Part shown: positions 13,301 to 28,400 of the stretch, piece after piece | How positions within the stretch are numbered: position 1 is the stretch's first letter | How the letters are laid out: the number at the start of each line of letters is the position of its first letter | Assembly: GCA_033002965.1 (NCBI GenBank) | Contig: JAURVB010014158.1 | Span: forward strand, 1 to 64,000 | DNA: 64,000 nucleotides | Origin: Piper betle | Taxonomy: Eukaryota > Streptophyta > Magnoliopsida > Piperales > Piperaceae | Reading direction: 5' to 3' | Position numbers and translations under genes: made by a program | The notes under the pieces: generated by a model | Seen by the model: only the letters and a program-made list of their open reading frames with translations | Told to the model about the DNA's origin: nothing | Databases searched by the model: none

Positions 13301-16183
13301 TTGAGGAGGAAAGAAAGAGATTACAACATTGCCCAGAAAGAGATCACTGACTTGGAAAAGCAGGTGACAAATTTGTGAATTGTTGTTACTGGAGTCTATT
13401 TTTCTTTGGTTACTGGATCTTGATGTTAGATAGATTAATCTTTAGACTATTTGTCTAGCCTTTAATTTAGTGGGTGATTCGATGATTTTTAGGGAGTATT
13501 GTGAATTTCTATTTTAAATAGTTTTTTTCTTGTAATTTTCGCCAATTTTTACTAGAGTTGACTTAGCCTATGTATGAGTCCCTCCATCTAGATCTGTAGT
13601 CCATGTTCTATCTCAAGATCTCCCAAAAATTTTCATCCGATCTTTTTGTTTCCACTTCCTGAATCATCGGGTTTTACTCTCCTTTCATATTAATTTTTGT
13701 CTTTAACAAATCTGTTTTTCACCGTCACATCTAGGTTTGACAAGCATTTCGTATTCAGCTTTCTTTTAATTGGTCTGAATTTTTATGGTTGTTTTTCATT
13801 CCAGATTTTAATATGCACACCATGGTTTCAAGAATGTTGTTGTCTCTGATTAAATTCGTCTCAGAACATTTGAAGTTTGTGATATGTTACTGACTTTGTT
13901 TACTTTATGCCCACATTAGATTACCATTCTTGTTAAAGAATGTCAAGATATACAAGTGCGTTATGGAGGAGGTGACCTGAAGTATATTGAAGAACCTATT
14001 GATAGGAGTTTTGTGGGGACTACTGATGAATCTGATGTTGGAAAGATTATTTCTGAACGGCTTGTAATACTCTCCATGAACTTTTCAATTGTTTATTTTG
14101 GATTATTTCTCTTTGGCAAAGCCTTGCCATCTTAAAAACTGCTTTCTGCCGTTGAAACAGTTATCTTTTAAGGACATCAATGGGCTGATTGAGCAGAATG
14201 TTCAATTGAGAAGTCTTGTGCGTACCCTTTCAGACGAGAAGGAACAAAGGGATACGGAGTTGAAAGTATGTTTGAAATATGTGACTGCTCCTGTTTGTAT
14301 GTGCATTACACATATTCACCAGAAGGGACTCCATGATGAATAAACAAGGGAGAACTGAGACATAAGGGGAGAAAATTCAGTGAAATGAATAGATGACTAG
14401 AAAACACTGATGTGTTTCACCAAGCTCAGAAGCAATCCCAAGTACTTTGCAATTAGGTGGCCTGTATTTTTACATGACAGAGAAAATCCCTTACCTGAAA
14501 AGGCCTCATGAAAAGTTAGAAAAGAAATCCTTTTGTGTCTATTACTTTTATGACAATCAAGTGTTCTGACACTAATAATATACTTAAATAACCCACCCTC
14601 AAATTATGATGACTTCTATAACCTGATTATTTCCCGTCACAAGTAAATGACTGAAAAGACTCACTCATGATGTTAGTTTGCGTGAAAAATGTTGTGGACC
14701 CAAGCAGGCATATATTACTGATTGTATCTCTTTAATTATTGATTGCTCTATTAGGAATCTCTCCACTGTTATTAGTTATATTTTTTTGTTTGAGCGCATT
14801 TCATATCTTCCTATAACCCATATGTCATTATTAGTCATGATATTCATAATATAGTAATTGGGTTAATAACTATACGGAGGCTTATTGCATGATGTTGCAA
14901 TAAGACATGAGAAGAATCAGTTTATTTTCTCCTAGTCAGCTTTACCCTAATCTTCCTCTCGTTTGTCTCCTCTCCACCACGTATGTCTGAAACCCTATTA
15001 TGAGATTTTACTTGTTTAGAAGCTACATGCGTTATTTCACACCAGCTGCATCAAAATTGTTGATCCATGTTTGTCTATCATCAGGACCAGTTTGAAATTG
15101 AGCTTCAAAATTTTAAAAATGAAGCTGCTGAAAAGGTTGAAGCTGTTTTAAAGAGATCTGAGGAGCAAGGGCACATGATAGAAGCACTTCATAGCTCGGT
15201 ATGTGATAAATGTGTGTGCGCGTGCGCGTGAGCGTGCGTGTGCATATGCATATGTATATATAAACACTCTCACTAGAGCTTTGTGGTCTCTGTGAATGAG
15301 CTTTGAATTTATGATAGGTTTGTCTTGATTCATTTGTGTTTATATTGTCTTCATAGGTTGCTATGTACAAAAGATTATATGAAGAGGGGCTTAAAAGTCC
15401 TTTGGGTAACCCTCAATCAGCAGCAAATGTATCAGGTTCTTTGCTTTATTTCTTTGCATGCCTATTATTCTTAAGGTAATGTCACTTAGATTATCTAATT
15501 ATCCTACACATAACTCTTGTACATGTCTTGTGGTTTATAATAGATAGGAGGAATGACCTGAAGCTTCTGATTGAGAGTTCTTCTGTAAGTGACCTCAGCT
15601 ATAACTTTTTTTAGTTAGAAAACAATTTTTTGAGCTTGATTTTTGTATAGGAAGCTAGTAAGAAGGCTCTTGAAGCTGTTGTGGAGAAGGCTAAATTATT
15701 GGAAGAACAACTAGCAAAATCCAGGTATTATCTAGGTCTATCCACTATTTTGTTTGGGAAATGGTAGATGATGATTATGGTTGCAACACTTAACCTGTTT
15801 TCGGGTTAAAAATTTTATATATTTTTGTAATTTAACACTTTTGAAAACCTACATATTACCAAATTATTAATCATGTGTGTAATTGGCCAGTAAATATTTT
15901 GAACAAAAAGCTAGGCATCATAACAGCTTGACCCAAGGAGGAGGGCCTTGAAGCTACTAATTAAGAATATAAATTAATACACCATCTATTATTTTTTTCC
16001 GCGAAGAAAATAGTAACATGAAAAACATACCTTATAGTTATGTATGCTAACTAGTTATATCCCTTGGTCATGTGTATTAGGGATGAGGCTATCTCATTCC
16101 GCCTAGAACGTGATAGATTGGCTATTGAAGCCAAGTATGAACATGAGCGTTTTGAAGATTTGAAGAAGGAAGTTGAACACCAG
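7393..16183 (+). other. NUA: NUA exon block 1 (exons 1-21), all in frame
   Basis: Exons read by splice sites and protein similarity: 7393-7698, 7793-7939, 8834-8932, 9003-9131, 9285-9377, 9517-9582, 11041-11130, 11220-11297, 11418-11527, 12079-12202, 12289-12381, 12782-12830, 12989-13092, 13295-13363, 13920-14063, 14161-14265, 15085-15198, 15357-15435, 15544-15584, 15651-15724, 16081-16183. Phases agree across every junction and all introns are GT-AG. Exon 1 is GC-rich, the later ones are not. The larger introns (for example 9583-11040 and 14266-15084) hold no coding sequence that I recognise. Confidence 0.88.
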
Positions 16184-19100
16184 GTATATACCTCTGATCA
16201 TTTTCTGTGATATGATAAACCATATTTGGATATTATTATGATTTCGGTCTTTTAGTTTGATTCGGTTGGTTATTACTAAAGTTTCCATTTGCATTCAATT
16301 ACTGTGGGCCACCTTTTCAGATGCCTGATCTTTAGTTTCTCTAATTTTTTGATGACATTTTGGTTTTCATATTCTCCATATTAGTTATTACTATACAAAA
16401 CAGTTTCCCACACCGTGTTGCTAAAATGCTGAGACTTTGAATGCCTTTATTGTGACAAGTGCTTGCTGGTGGCAAAACAATATATTTTATGTACACTTTG
16501 GATGGAATGGGTAGACTTTGAAAATCTTTAATGCAGTGTGCTTTTGCTGGTTGCTGGCATCGTAGGTTGTTTGGGTTGGGCAACGAGTTCATGAGCCAAT
16601 AAGTTTTAAGTTGGTGATGGGTTTAATGAAGCGATACAAAAAATTGGTTTTAAATGCAGTGGAAAAAGATGAGTTGTAAAGGGTAGACGTAGAGCTGTAA
16701 GCCCGGATGCCATTGATAGAGTAAATTAATGAATAGGAATTTAATTGCATGTTATAAGTTCAAAGTGTTGTGTTAGATCTTAGATCATTTATTTTTCAAC
16801 ATTTTCTTTGTGGCTCCAAGTAATTGTGACTATACTTTTTTTTTTTTGATAAAGTAAAATTTTATTTCAAGAACCCCCAAAGGGACAAAGAAATACGAAG
16901 GGGAAAGGGCTCTAAAGAGTCCTTACAGAGTTACATCCAAAAGTCCAGAAAGAAATCACAATGATCAATAATTTTCTATTTATAGTTTACGACTCCAAAG
17001 CAAGCCAATGAACTATGGTGTATTTCAAGATCTTCAAATATTCTTTTATTTTGCTTGTACCAAATAGAAGAAACGTTAACAACAAAAAGGGTGTCAGGAG
17101 GGGACTTGCATGTTTGTTTTGCAAACAAAAGGTAAGAAGCTTATTCATCTCTTCACTTAAGGAGTTGACTTGATAGAGTATATGATATTTTTGAAGGACC
17201 AACTTCTAAACTTGTTTGATATAAGAGCACTTAAAGAATAAATGGTCTCTAGCTTTCAGGAAAGCCTCACAAAGAGAGCATTTGTTAGCGAGATGAATTC
17301 CTTTATTTTGAAGATTGTCTAGAGTTAAGATCCTATTTGACATAACCAACTAAGCAATGAACGCATGCCGGTTTGTTCGGTATTTGGACCAAACAAGAAG
17401 GTGTCATAATACTCTTCGAGAAGGAAGTTTCAAGAAGCTCCAACAACTCTTGAAAGAAAATTTTTTTGTAGTAGATAACCACCCTATGCTATCATCTGCA
17501 TGGGATAAGAAAGGAGTATTTCATTTAAAAAGTTAGAGCTTCATCTGTGCTTGTAGTGTTAGAGTTGAGGGTCTAAGAACCCAGAATGATGGATTGAGAT
17601 ATATTGTGGGAGGTGTTTCCCCTAACATTTGTAATAGTCCGATCACCGAGTCGTTGGATGAGGGTGCAATAATTTTAACCAAAGGTCAAGCCAAGTGAAC
17701 GTGTTCATGTCATTGCCAATTCTATAAAAATAACCATGGGCTATTTTTTCTCTTAAGGAAATAATGTTGTTCCAAACGTGAGATCTACAATTTGTGCGCA
17801 CAGTCCATATAGAGCCGCCATATAAATAAACTCCATGAATTTACTTTACCCACAAATTATTTTTATTGGTTAACACTTTCCAGAATAACTTTGCTAGTCC
17901 AGCTTTGTTAACCTCAAAAATATTTTTGATACCAAAAACGCCTTCTAATTAGGGCTTGCAGATCTACATCCAGCTGATATTGCCTGGCATCAATGTTTCT
18001 TCTCCACAAGAACGAAGAGAACTATTTAATAATGAGCTTTAAAACACGCTTTCGAAGTGTGAAGGTGGAGGTTCAATAGTGAGACATGCCATTGAAGGCG
18101 AGTTGGAGGTGGCCAGCATAAGATAGTAGATATGATTTCCATCTTTAAATCTTAGCTTTGATCTTATCAAAGAGAGGAATACATAGGGAATAAGAAACTT
18201 CTTTGAACTAAGAGGCAGACCCAAATAACGAATAGGGAGCACTCCAATGTGATAGCCAAATAAATCATAAATGTCTTCTTTGTGAATGCAAGCATGAGAG
18301 AAGAATATGACACTTTTTATAACATTTGCTTTTAACCCCGAGAAAGGACCAAAGCCATGCAAGAAAGATTTTATATGCTGTGCCTAGAGAGGAGAATCTT
18401 CGGAGAAAATCAAGAGATCATCAACAAACATTAAGTGAGACATTTGGATCATTCCTCATTTTAGGAAGAATGATAAGGCTTTCTAACACCTTGGATTCAA
18501 GTATAATTGAAAGTGCTTCCATGCAAATAATGAAGATCAGCGAAAGATGATAACTTAGTTGGAGACCACTTTTGCTTTTGAAAAAACCAAAATTGCATCC
18601 ATTTATCATACTACTAAAGGATGGAGTGGTGACACATTCAGAAATCCAATCAATCCAAGCATTGTTGAACCCCAAATTGCGAAAGACCATAAATAGAAAA
18701 TCTCACTAAACTTTATCAAAGACCTTTCTCAAATCAAGTTTGATACAAAACCTTTTTGGCCACTTGAGTGATGGAAATTCCTCATTAGTTCGTGGGTCAA
18801 CAAAATATTTTTATTTATCAACTTATCCTTTAAGAATGTTGACTGATTTAAACTAATTAAAGAAAGCAAAATGAGAGCAAACCAAAAAGCCATAATTTTG
18901 GAGATGCATTTATAGACGAAGTTGCATAGAGAAATAGGCCTAAAGTGCTCAAAAACTCTTGCATCTGGAGTTTTTAGAATGAAGGAAAGGAAGTAGTGAT
19001 AGTGATTTAGTGCTTGGAGTTGTTTACCTTGTTCAAAGAAGTGCTTGATGGCCAATATAAGGTCATTACTAATATTATCCCAAAAGAAAACAAAAAATTC

Positions 19101-22100
19101 TTTAATAAAACCTTCTAGGCCAGGAGCTTTATTATTTGGAGCACTAAAGATAATAGCTTCAATTTCCTTGTTGCTAACCCCCACTAGTCAATATAGAAGC
19201 TTGTTCATGAGTCAACTTGTGTTGGAAAGGAATAAATGAAGGAAGATCATAAGATGAAGGGGTAAACAAATCTTCAAAGAATCTCTCAGTTTCAATCCCA
19301 ATGGCACAAGGATCGAAAAGTTTATTACCATGCGGATCCACAATCTCATGGATATGATTTCTGAGGATGTGAGAGGGAACTGTGGAGTGGAAGAATCGAG
19401 AATTTCTATCCCTTTCTCTTAGCCAATTTACTCTAGATTTCTATCTGTAAAACTGTTCTTCGGTGTCTTCCTCTTGAAGCAAATTAAAACGGGCTAATTT
19501 TTATTTTTCATGCAATGAAGTATTTGTAGGATCCATGGAGAGCAATTGTTGGGCATCTTGGAGGAACAATTGAGCGTTCTCAATCTTACATTAATTTTGC
19601 TAAAAACCTCAATATTCCAAGTTTTCAAGGCCCCTTTAACACCTTAGAGCTTTTTAAAAAGAATAAATTAAGGATTTTCAATAATGTGGGTGGGCCATAC
19701 ATGTTGAACGATAGCTATGTTTGAGTCATCTTTAAACTACATAGTAAAGAAACGGAATGGTTTTGGACCAAAGGGCGAATGATCTTCGAGCTTAAAGAGA
19801 ATAGGAGAATGATTAGAAGATCCTGAGAGTAAACAATTGATATACCCGCTAGAAAATTTCATCATCCAAAGATCATTGCAAAGGCCTCTGTCTAGTTTCT
19901 TGTAAACAATAGTGTCATCAATATGTTTGTTTCGCCACGTAAAATTAGACTTATAAGGAATATCAATGAGATCCAGTGAAAAGATGAAGTTATTTAATTG
20001 CTCAAGATGCCAATGGAGAACATCAACACCACCTAGATGCTCCTTGTTACTTCTAATACAATTAAAGTCACCCATGAGGATCCAAGGAAGTTGAATATAG
20101 GGTTTGACACGTGAAAGATTTTGTCATAACTTTTGTCTCCGTTGGTATGAGTTTGAAGCATAGACCACAGTGAAGTAAAATTCAAAGTCATCCTAAAGGT
20201 AAAGGTTCAACACTCGACAGTGAATAAATTGATCACTCTTTTGTAGCTTGGAGAATTTAAAAATTGCAGGGTTCCATATGACTAGAATGCGATCAGAGGG
20301 GTTTGAAGAATAATTATACTTAATTTGCCATCCTCTGATAAAACTTCTTTGGAGCTTATGAAAATTGGTGGCTTTAATTTTTATCTCAAATAAACCAAAG
20401 AGAGACATTTTCTTGAATTGTTAGATTAGAGAGATCCACCCTCTTTGCTCGACGGGAGAAACCGTGAGCATTCCAATCTCCCAAACCATTTTAAGATAGT
20501 GGTCCTGTACATGGGCAGCCATTTTAAACTCATCCAGTATATGTAGATCTAGTAAGATAGTGGTCTGCAAAGTTTGTGCACTTTTAATCTTATGAGCAAT
20601 TGAAGAGGATCCTATCTTCAATTCTAGCCTTTGATGTGGTTATTTGTTTTGACTGTCAAAGTTACAGCTGTATTTATGTTATTGTAGAATGAAAAGTGGA
20701 ACTCTATTGGAGAGAGAAATGCTCAGTTCTCTCAGTTGATCATTGACCACCAAAAGAAACTTCATGAAATGTCGGAGTTATTGCGTGCTTCAGATGAATC
20801 GTCCCATAAATTGTCCATGGAGGTTTGATGTTTGTTGGAGTAGCAATTAAAGAAAATAATTCATGCTCCTGCATGTAATTAACCTATCAACATCAAATCC
20901 TTTTCAGGTGTCACGGCTAATGCAAGAAAGGGACATTTTTATTAAGTCTGAAGAGCGGGCCTTGGATGAAGTCCGCAATATGTCGGAGCAAGTTCATCGA
21001 CTGCAGGTTGTCTAGTAGGTGCTGAATAATTGATTCTGAGAATGAATTTACAATCAGTGATTGTTTACTCTATTATTTTTTTGATATAGGCAAGTTTAAA
21101 CACCATTCACAGTGCAAAGGAGGCTCGTGAGGTATGTTAGTTCAGTAAATTTTCCCTTCTTATTCTTTTCAACTTCAATCTGCTGATGAAATTGTTTTGC
21201 TATGCTGTTTGTACTTGTTACTTATTGCAGAATTTGAGTGCCATGGAGAACAAACAGAAAGAAGAACATGTGAAACAAATTGAAGTAAGAGTCCTTGTCC
21301 ATTGTTGGAATGTATTTTCTGATCGCTGTTGCCAATTATCAGGGTTGAAATGAACCACAGGTTTAGATTGGTTTGGCAGGGTGACTTTGATTTGAATATT
21401 ATGCTTGATTTAGTTTGTGCTAAGAGTTGATTTATGACAGCATTCATGGTATTATTAATCCATAAGATGAGAATCTTTTGGATTGCTCGCTATAAGAGGC
21501 AAGCTAAAGAAGAATATATTAAGCAAATTGGACTCTTTTGCAAATCTATTTGGATGAAGTATTTGTTTGTTTATTCAATCTTAGGTGCTGAGTAGTTTCA
21601 GGCCTGTATGTTTAAGTTCTTGAATTGTTTGAATTTCCTGGAAGCATTATATGATATCTTGCTCATCCTGCCAAAGTGTATGTCTTACGTTTATTTTGCA
21701 TTGAGTTTTAGTAATCTATAGCTGGTTAGCTTAATACCATTTTCTGTATACATTAAACTGACATATTTGATCTGATGAAAGTTCTGTTTGTTGAGAAATT
21801 TTGTGGGGCCACAAGGAAACATGCTTTTGAACTGATAGTTTCTTGCACAAATATACACTAGTGAATTGTCTACTGTAAATCACCTGGGGAGAAATGATCT
21901 GTTATAAATTTTTATTGCTACATGCACAGAGAGAGTGGGCTCAAGCTAAAAAGGAGCTTCAAGAAGAAAGGGATCGTGCTCGAACTCTTATTCTGGAAAA
22001 GGAAGAGATTTTGAAAGATGCTTTAGGACGAGCTGAGCAATTTGCAAAAGAAAAGAAGATTTACTGCACATAGCCCATGCTGCTGAAGCAAGGGCATCAG

Positions 22101-22384
22101 CTGCTGAGGTGTTTTTCATTTTTTTTCATCTGTGTACTTCTCTTCACACATACAAAAAAACCATGCACTTATGTATGTATTTTGTGGATTTAGGCTCAAT
22201 GTTTGGAGGTAGAAGGAAAAACAAATTATCTATGAGCAAGGTGTGTCTCTGCACTTTCTGTCGTTGTATCTTTGATGACGCCTTTTGGCATCGGTGATGA
22301 TGACTATTATTATTGCCCTTTCACTCTTGTTTCCCTCGTTATTACTTTATTGTTTTCCTGGATTGAGTTTTGCAACTTTATTCA

Positions 22385-22430
<46 letters not shown>

Positions 22431-25400
22431 TTTGTAGATTGTTGCAGAAAGTGGCAGTGCAGAAATCTTAGTCGATGCTTCAGATAATGTAAGTGCCTAG
22501 CTTCCAGTGTTTTGCATTACCACTTATGTTCTCAGAAAAGTCCCCTTGTGTTTCGTGTAAAAATCAACAGAAATTTTCTTGTCATGAAAACCTTTAATTA
22601 TGTGTTACAAGCGGTGCTATTATCAAAAAGGGGGTCATCTTCAGCCATCACCTTGTAATTATAGATGTGGAATTCAAATGCTTGGATTGTAATTAAACTT
22701 GGCACAGTGGCTTCCTACTTTGCACTTCATCATGAGGTTAAATACTGTAACATATGATCGATCGACCAATAATGTAGATTTATTTTTTTTATTTTGTGAC
22801 ACTTGAAAAGGCTCGAGAAAGAATAAAATGAGCTTAGATTATGTTGTAAAAAACTTAAGATCCCTGCCATGTAGTCCTGATAGCCAGAACAAGAAAGCTT
22901 TTTGTGTCCCACAAACTACATAGGGTTATTTTCAATCAAACTTATGAATGATCCTTCTTCATAGCCACTATCATTTTGTGAGAGAACATCATTGATTCAT
23001 CTCCACCTGAAACCTTAATCTTTGTCCCTATACGAGTATCATTTATAGCTCATGTTGAACTTCTGGGTTCAGGAAAAGTATAGAGAGTTCACCAAATCTG
23101 GTAACGATCTTTAGAGGAACGTAAATTACAGAAGAATACTTTCAGCCCTTTCAAGTGATAGGGCAGCTACTTGCAAATACATCTGTCATGTCTGATTATA
23201 ATCTAAAAGCTGTATTTGTAAGTCGTAAAGTTAAAACCCTACAGCAATAATATCCTTGTGGAAGAGAATATTAATTTTTGTGGGTGCATCTGTCTAGATA
23301 GGAAAGCTTAAAAGGTGGTAAGTATGCTAGCTAATTGATGAGTTCTCGTCATCACCTTATGAGTTAAGATAGTGTTGGCATAGAGTTTGAACGAATTGTA
23401 TTGCTTTCAAATTAATGATCCAAACCCATGTAAAACTGGTAATAAGTATTGTGTTATTGGAAAGCGTTCTAGATACTTTCCTCCAAAAGGGCAGAAGCCC
23501 TTCACAGTTGTCTTGTAATATTATTTGTAAGTTAGGCTTCATCATGAAATAATGGCTGCAAGAGGAACTTTAGCATGGGAAGTCACTACCACAGGGTTGA
23601 AAGAAAGAAATCTCATTTGCAGGAAATTTTATGACTAGTTCTGCTAAAGTGTTCCACTGCTTTTTCGCTAGTGGAGTAGCCAGGAAACTTTCAAAATCCT
23701 ATTCCCTAACATCCTTTTTATCCACTTCTATTTATTTCTGCATTAGGTTATTGGGGAATTGCAAAAGGCCAGGATTGAAATAGAAAGAATGACAGAAAAA
23801 GCAAATTCCAATGAAGATCACATGCTTCAGGTTACAGATATTTCAAAGATGAATATCCTTGTCTCGACATGATCTTCAATGCTCATGCCCCTGCTTTTTT
23901 TTTTTTTAGTTTAAACAAATAGCTCAGACGAAAGAAGCTGCCATGCAACAGGTTGAATCTGCATATGAACAGTTAAGATCAGAGGTAAACAATGATATGT
24001 GCTTATTTTGTCATGATGCTATCAATATTTGAGGTGTATTTGTTTTCAAATCTGCTTTACACGTTTAACTGCTTTTTTGCTTTCGTACTAGGCTGAAAAA
24101 ATGAAGAAATCTCAAGAGGCTGAAATATTTACTCTTAAGGAACGGTTGTCAGAACTCGAAAGCGATATTATATCTAAGTCAGCTGAGCTGTCACGGGCAG
24201 CTTTGGATAAGCAAGAGGCTCTTTCTTCAACATTGATGGAAATAGCCTGTCTCAAAGAGGACAATGCTCAGAAAGTGTATGGACAATATTTTATACGAAA
24301 ATTGCCTGATTTGGAATAAGCATGCTGAAATTTAGCTCTTGCATTGTTTCCTTTGTGCCCAGTTCTCAACTTGCTGAGCAGGAGGTTCACATTTCTCTCT
24401 TGAAGGAAGATCTGGATAAGAAGCATCAACGGTGGCAAACATCTCAGAAAAACTATGAAAGACAGGTTTTAGAATTAAATTTATCCTAGAATTTATTTTG
24501 ACTTTATTAAGGAAGTATGTGCTAGTTGTTTGAATCAGCTAATGGAAGGAGTTACAGAACTCAACCAAAAACTTGTACTAGGTGAAACATATTTATATTA
24601 TTAACTATGGAGACAATTAGCCCAGACGTGGACCTTTTTTATTTATTTTTGACCTTCAACAGCGGTCAGATCGTAAAAAATAGAATATCCCGTGGATGTT
24701 ATGAAGTGTACTTTTTAGATGGTTTGCAACAATTTTTTTTCTATTTTTTTACCTTGAATAGTAAATATATTAGGCCTGTTTTTTATATATCATGTGCAGG
24801 TTATCCTACAATCTGAAACAATTCAGGAGTTGACAAAGACTTCCAAAGAATTGTCCGCCCTTCAAAATGAGGCCTTGGAATTGAAAAAAGTAGTCGAAAT
24901 TCAAAAAACTGAAAATGTAAGTGTACTTTAGGCTGTCCTTGTACCCTTCATTGATATCCCCTTATGTTTTCACTTTTTTACATTCAGAAGTTTCATGATT
25001 TTTTGCTCTGTAGGCATTTCATCTTGTATCCCTTGTTGATCTGTGGGTCTCTGATGCAGTGTAGGTTGGTGAAAGCTTGGTAGATGTGACTATGCCTTGT
25101 GGGGAGGGTTCCAAGCAACATAATTAAGACAAAGTAACCATAAAATAATATTTATTGTGGGTAATGCAAGAAATAGAGAATATTGGTAGAGGTAAAAGTT
25201 TTATTAATTCATGAACTACTTGTTACATTGAAAGCTTTAAGCCATATCCGTAAATTAAAAATAACCTAATCTGTGTAATGCCCTGATGAATCAGAAATAA
25301 AAGGAAGGCTTATAAACTAACCAATAGTGAGATTCCTAAAATGTGCATTGGGTGGTTGAGACATGCATTATGTGAAGTGATTTGGATGTTGAAGGAAGCT

Positions 25401-28400
25401 AATAAATTATTTTTGGTTTCAAATGAGAGACCTGAAATGGAGTTGCAGCTTATATGAACATCTAAATTTCAAATTCATATGGACAGTTCTAAGATAATAT
25501 CTTGGCTAATATCAACAAAATGAGCATTATTATATAAGAAAATGATAAATTTATAATTGTTATTTTCCTCAGTTATTTTTTATAAATTATGAATTGAAAA
25601 GTCGGGTAGAATGGTTAATATTACTGTGTTTGAGGAATAGGTCATTTTTATGATCTATGTGCATGGATTTATTCCATTCTGACTTGAAATTTGTGCTTTT
25701 CTATTAACTAGTTTATGGTTAAGTTTGTCACATAATGGCTCTTTAGTGTGTGATTTTTAATAATATGATATACTAACCTTTTGTGTAGGGTACATTGAAA
25801 TCAATGTGGCAAGCAGAGAAGGCTGTTCTGGAGAAATCAAGAGATGAGGCTCAGAAAGCATACAAGGAAATAGATGAACAGGTGTTTTGACCTTTTCCTC
25901 CCTCTCAACGCTCTCTCTCTTCCCATGCATATTTTTGTTCAGAATTTTACATTTGGCGCATAAGTAGCAGTTCTTATTGTGTATGCATTTGGTAACATTT
26001 TTATAAGGTCAACTTATACTGCATGACAATTATCAGACAGCATTTCATAGGGAAGATAATTGAGTTTTCAATAACAAAATGCTAGGCATAGTGGATGATT
26101 GGGATAAATAAAACCCGACAAAAAAAGTCCTAAGGGGTCACTTAACTGCTATGATTATGCAATTTATATCGTCTATTCATTATCTGCATAACCATCTTCT
26201 TTCTTTTCTTTTCAGAATAAGATATTGCTCAATCATTTGGAAGCATTACATATTAAGTTGGCTGAAAAAGAACGTGGGAATACTCAAAATTTTTTTGACA
26301 ACAGCAGGAAAGACTATCAAGAGGACGCAGACATTCAAGTAGTTATAAGTTATCTCCGAAGGTCAAAGGAAATTGTGAGTATTGTTGCTGCATTGATGCT
26401 ATTATGTCTCTATCATTTGAAATAAAGTGTGATGCTATAATTTGTAGTTAATTGCAGGCAGAAACTGAGATATCTTTGCTAAAACAAGAGAAACTGCGGT
26501 TACAATCACAAGTACGCATTTTCAATAATCTTTGTCTGCTTTTGGTCCTTTAAGTTGTTGTTATAAACCTTCTTTAGCATTGACATTAAGAAAAACAACT
26601 GTTACTTCGGTTGCCTGTAGCTTGAAAGTGCTTTGAAGGCTTCAGAGAGAGCTCAAGCTTTACTAGATGCCGAACGTTCAAATGCTAGATTCACACTCTT
26701 TTCTGAAGGAGAGTTCAAAAGTTTGAAGCTTCAGGTACTTGTTTTTTTGTCTAATAAAACTTTATTCTGATATGATTGTCATTGGTTTATAACAGACAAA
26801 GTGATCACATTACATTTGTTGATTCTGGCGTCTAATTCAACTTTATCATTCTTATGAATAAGCATCTTTTTGTCATTTAAAATTTTGCCATGACAATAAA
26901 GTTGGTGTAATATGGAAATAAGAAATGTTCCGTCCTCGTTGTTGTAGTTATATGATCAGACTATGATGCTTTTATTCAAGTTTTGCATATTTTTAATTGT
27001 GTTGTTGCTGCAGGTAAATGAATTGAATTTGCTCCGTGAAAGCAATATGCAGCTTCGGGAAGAGAGCAAACACAATTTTGAAGAATGCCAGGTTAGCTCA
27101 AAAGCACGTACATTGTCTTTGGTTGTTCAAAAAAGAAAAATGTTTTCAACACTATGGAAAATTGCTTTGGAAATTTAGCTTGTGCAATGTTTTTTTTTTT
27201 TTTGGCTTTTGGGAGAACTTTTAGATGTGTTCCATCTTAATGATTTGGATTTGCTTTCCCAAAGTCATTCAAGTAGTAACGAGAGTCATCTGCATTGTAT
27301 GCATTCACTGATTTGCAAATTATTAGCAAATGATTGTTTCAAGTAGTGTGAAACGGCTTCCATTCATTTCAGATTACAACATATGAGTATCTAATATATG
27401 TGTACTTGTAAATTGTGAAAAAGGCTCAAAGTACATATTGCATAATGAAAATATGTTGCAAAGCCATAAATGTCATCATCGTATGAAACCATGTGTATAC
27501 TTAATTGAATAATTATGAGCAAAGGATTGGGTTGTATATTATTTCTATCTTCTTCTGATACTTCTTTATCCACTTGATCTAGAATAATTGCTGATCAGGC
27601 TTACATAGCCTTTGTCGCCATTTAATCCTATCATTGATCATATTAATGCTCCAATCAAGAGTCTCCATATCTTTTGTTTATCTCCTCCATTTATTTCCTT
27701 TTATACCTTCCTCTACCTCTTTTTATTTCATCACAAAAATACATATCATAATTGCATGTGCCTATGTTAACTTACAGGGCTTCACAAATTTATCCTCAAT
27801 AGGTCTGGCCTGCAAATTATTGTGCATTATTCCAATAAATACCATCATCTTTTTGACATATATGATATGCAAATTTTCTTCCATTTTACCTGTATCATCC
27901 ATATTAGTATGACCTTCTTTCCTTTTTTGTGATATATCATCTTTTTGTGTTCGTTTTCTATTTGTAAATAGTATTCCTAAAAATATTTCAGGTGTCATAA
28001 AAGTTTTTTATAGCTCTCATTTCATGTAGAATTAGCCCCAAAGAATTGAGGAATAGGTGGCTGATGATAAATTATTACATCAGTTGGTAATATTGATGTT
28101 GATATTGCTCATAGGATTGCAAATTGGTAGGTGAAATTTCTCTGTACATATTTTGATAGCAGTTTCTATCAATTCAGTGTAGAATTTGTAAGTTTTTGCT
28201 TTTCATCATGTAATTCTGCAGTTTTATATTTGATTAAAAAGGTATAGAAAGGACGGGAAAGATGTAAGTGAAGGCAGTTAGGCTTCAATTTCTTGCCCTT
28301 GGCTTAGGTGGGTGACAATGATGAAAAGGTGTAATTAAAACAACAGTTATACAACTTGCAATGCTATTTATATAGTGTAGAAATAATTTGGGAAACAGGT

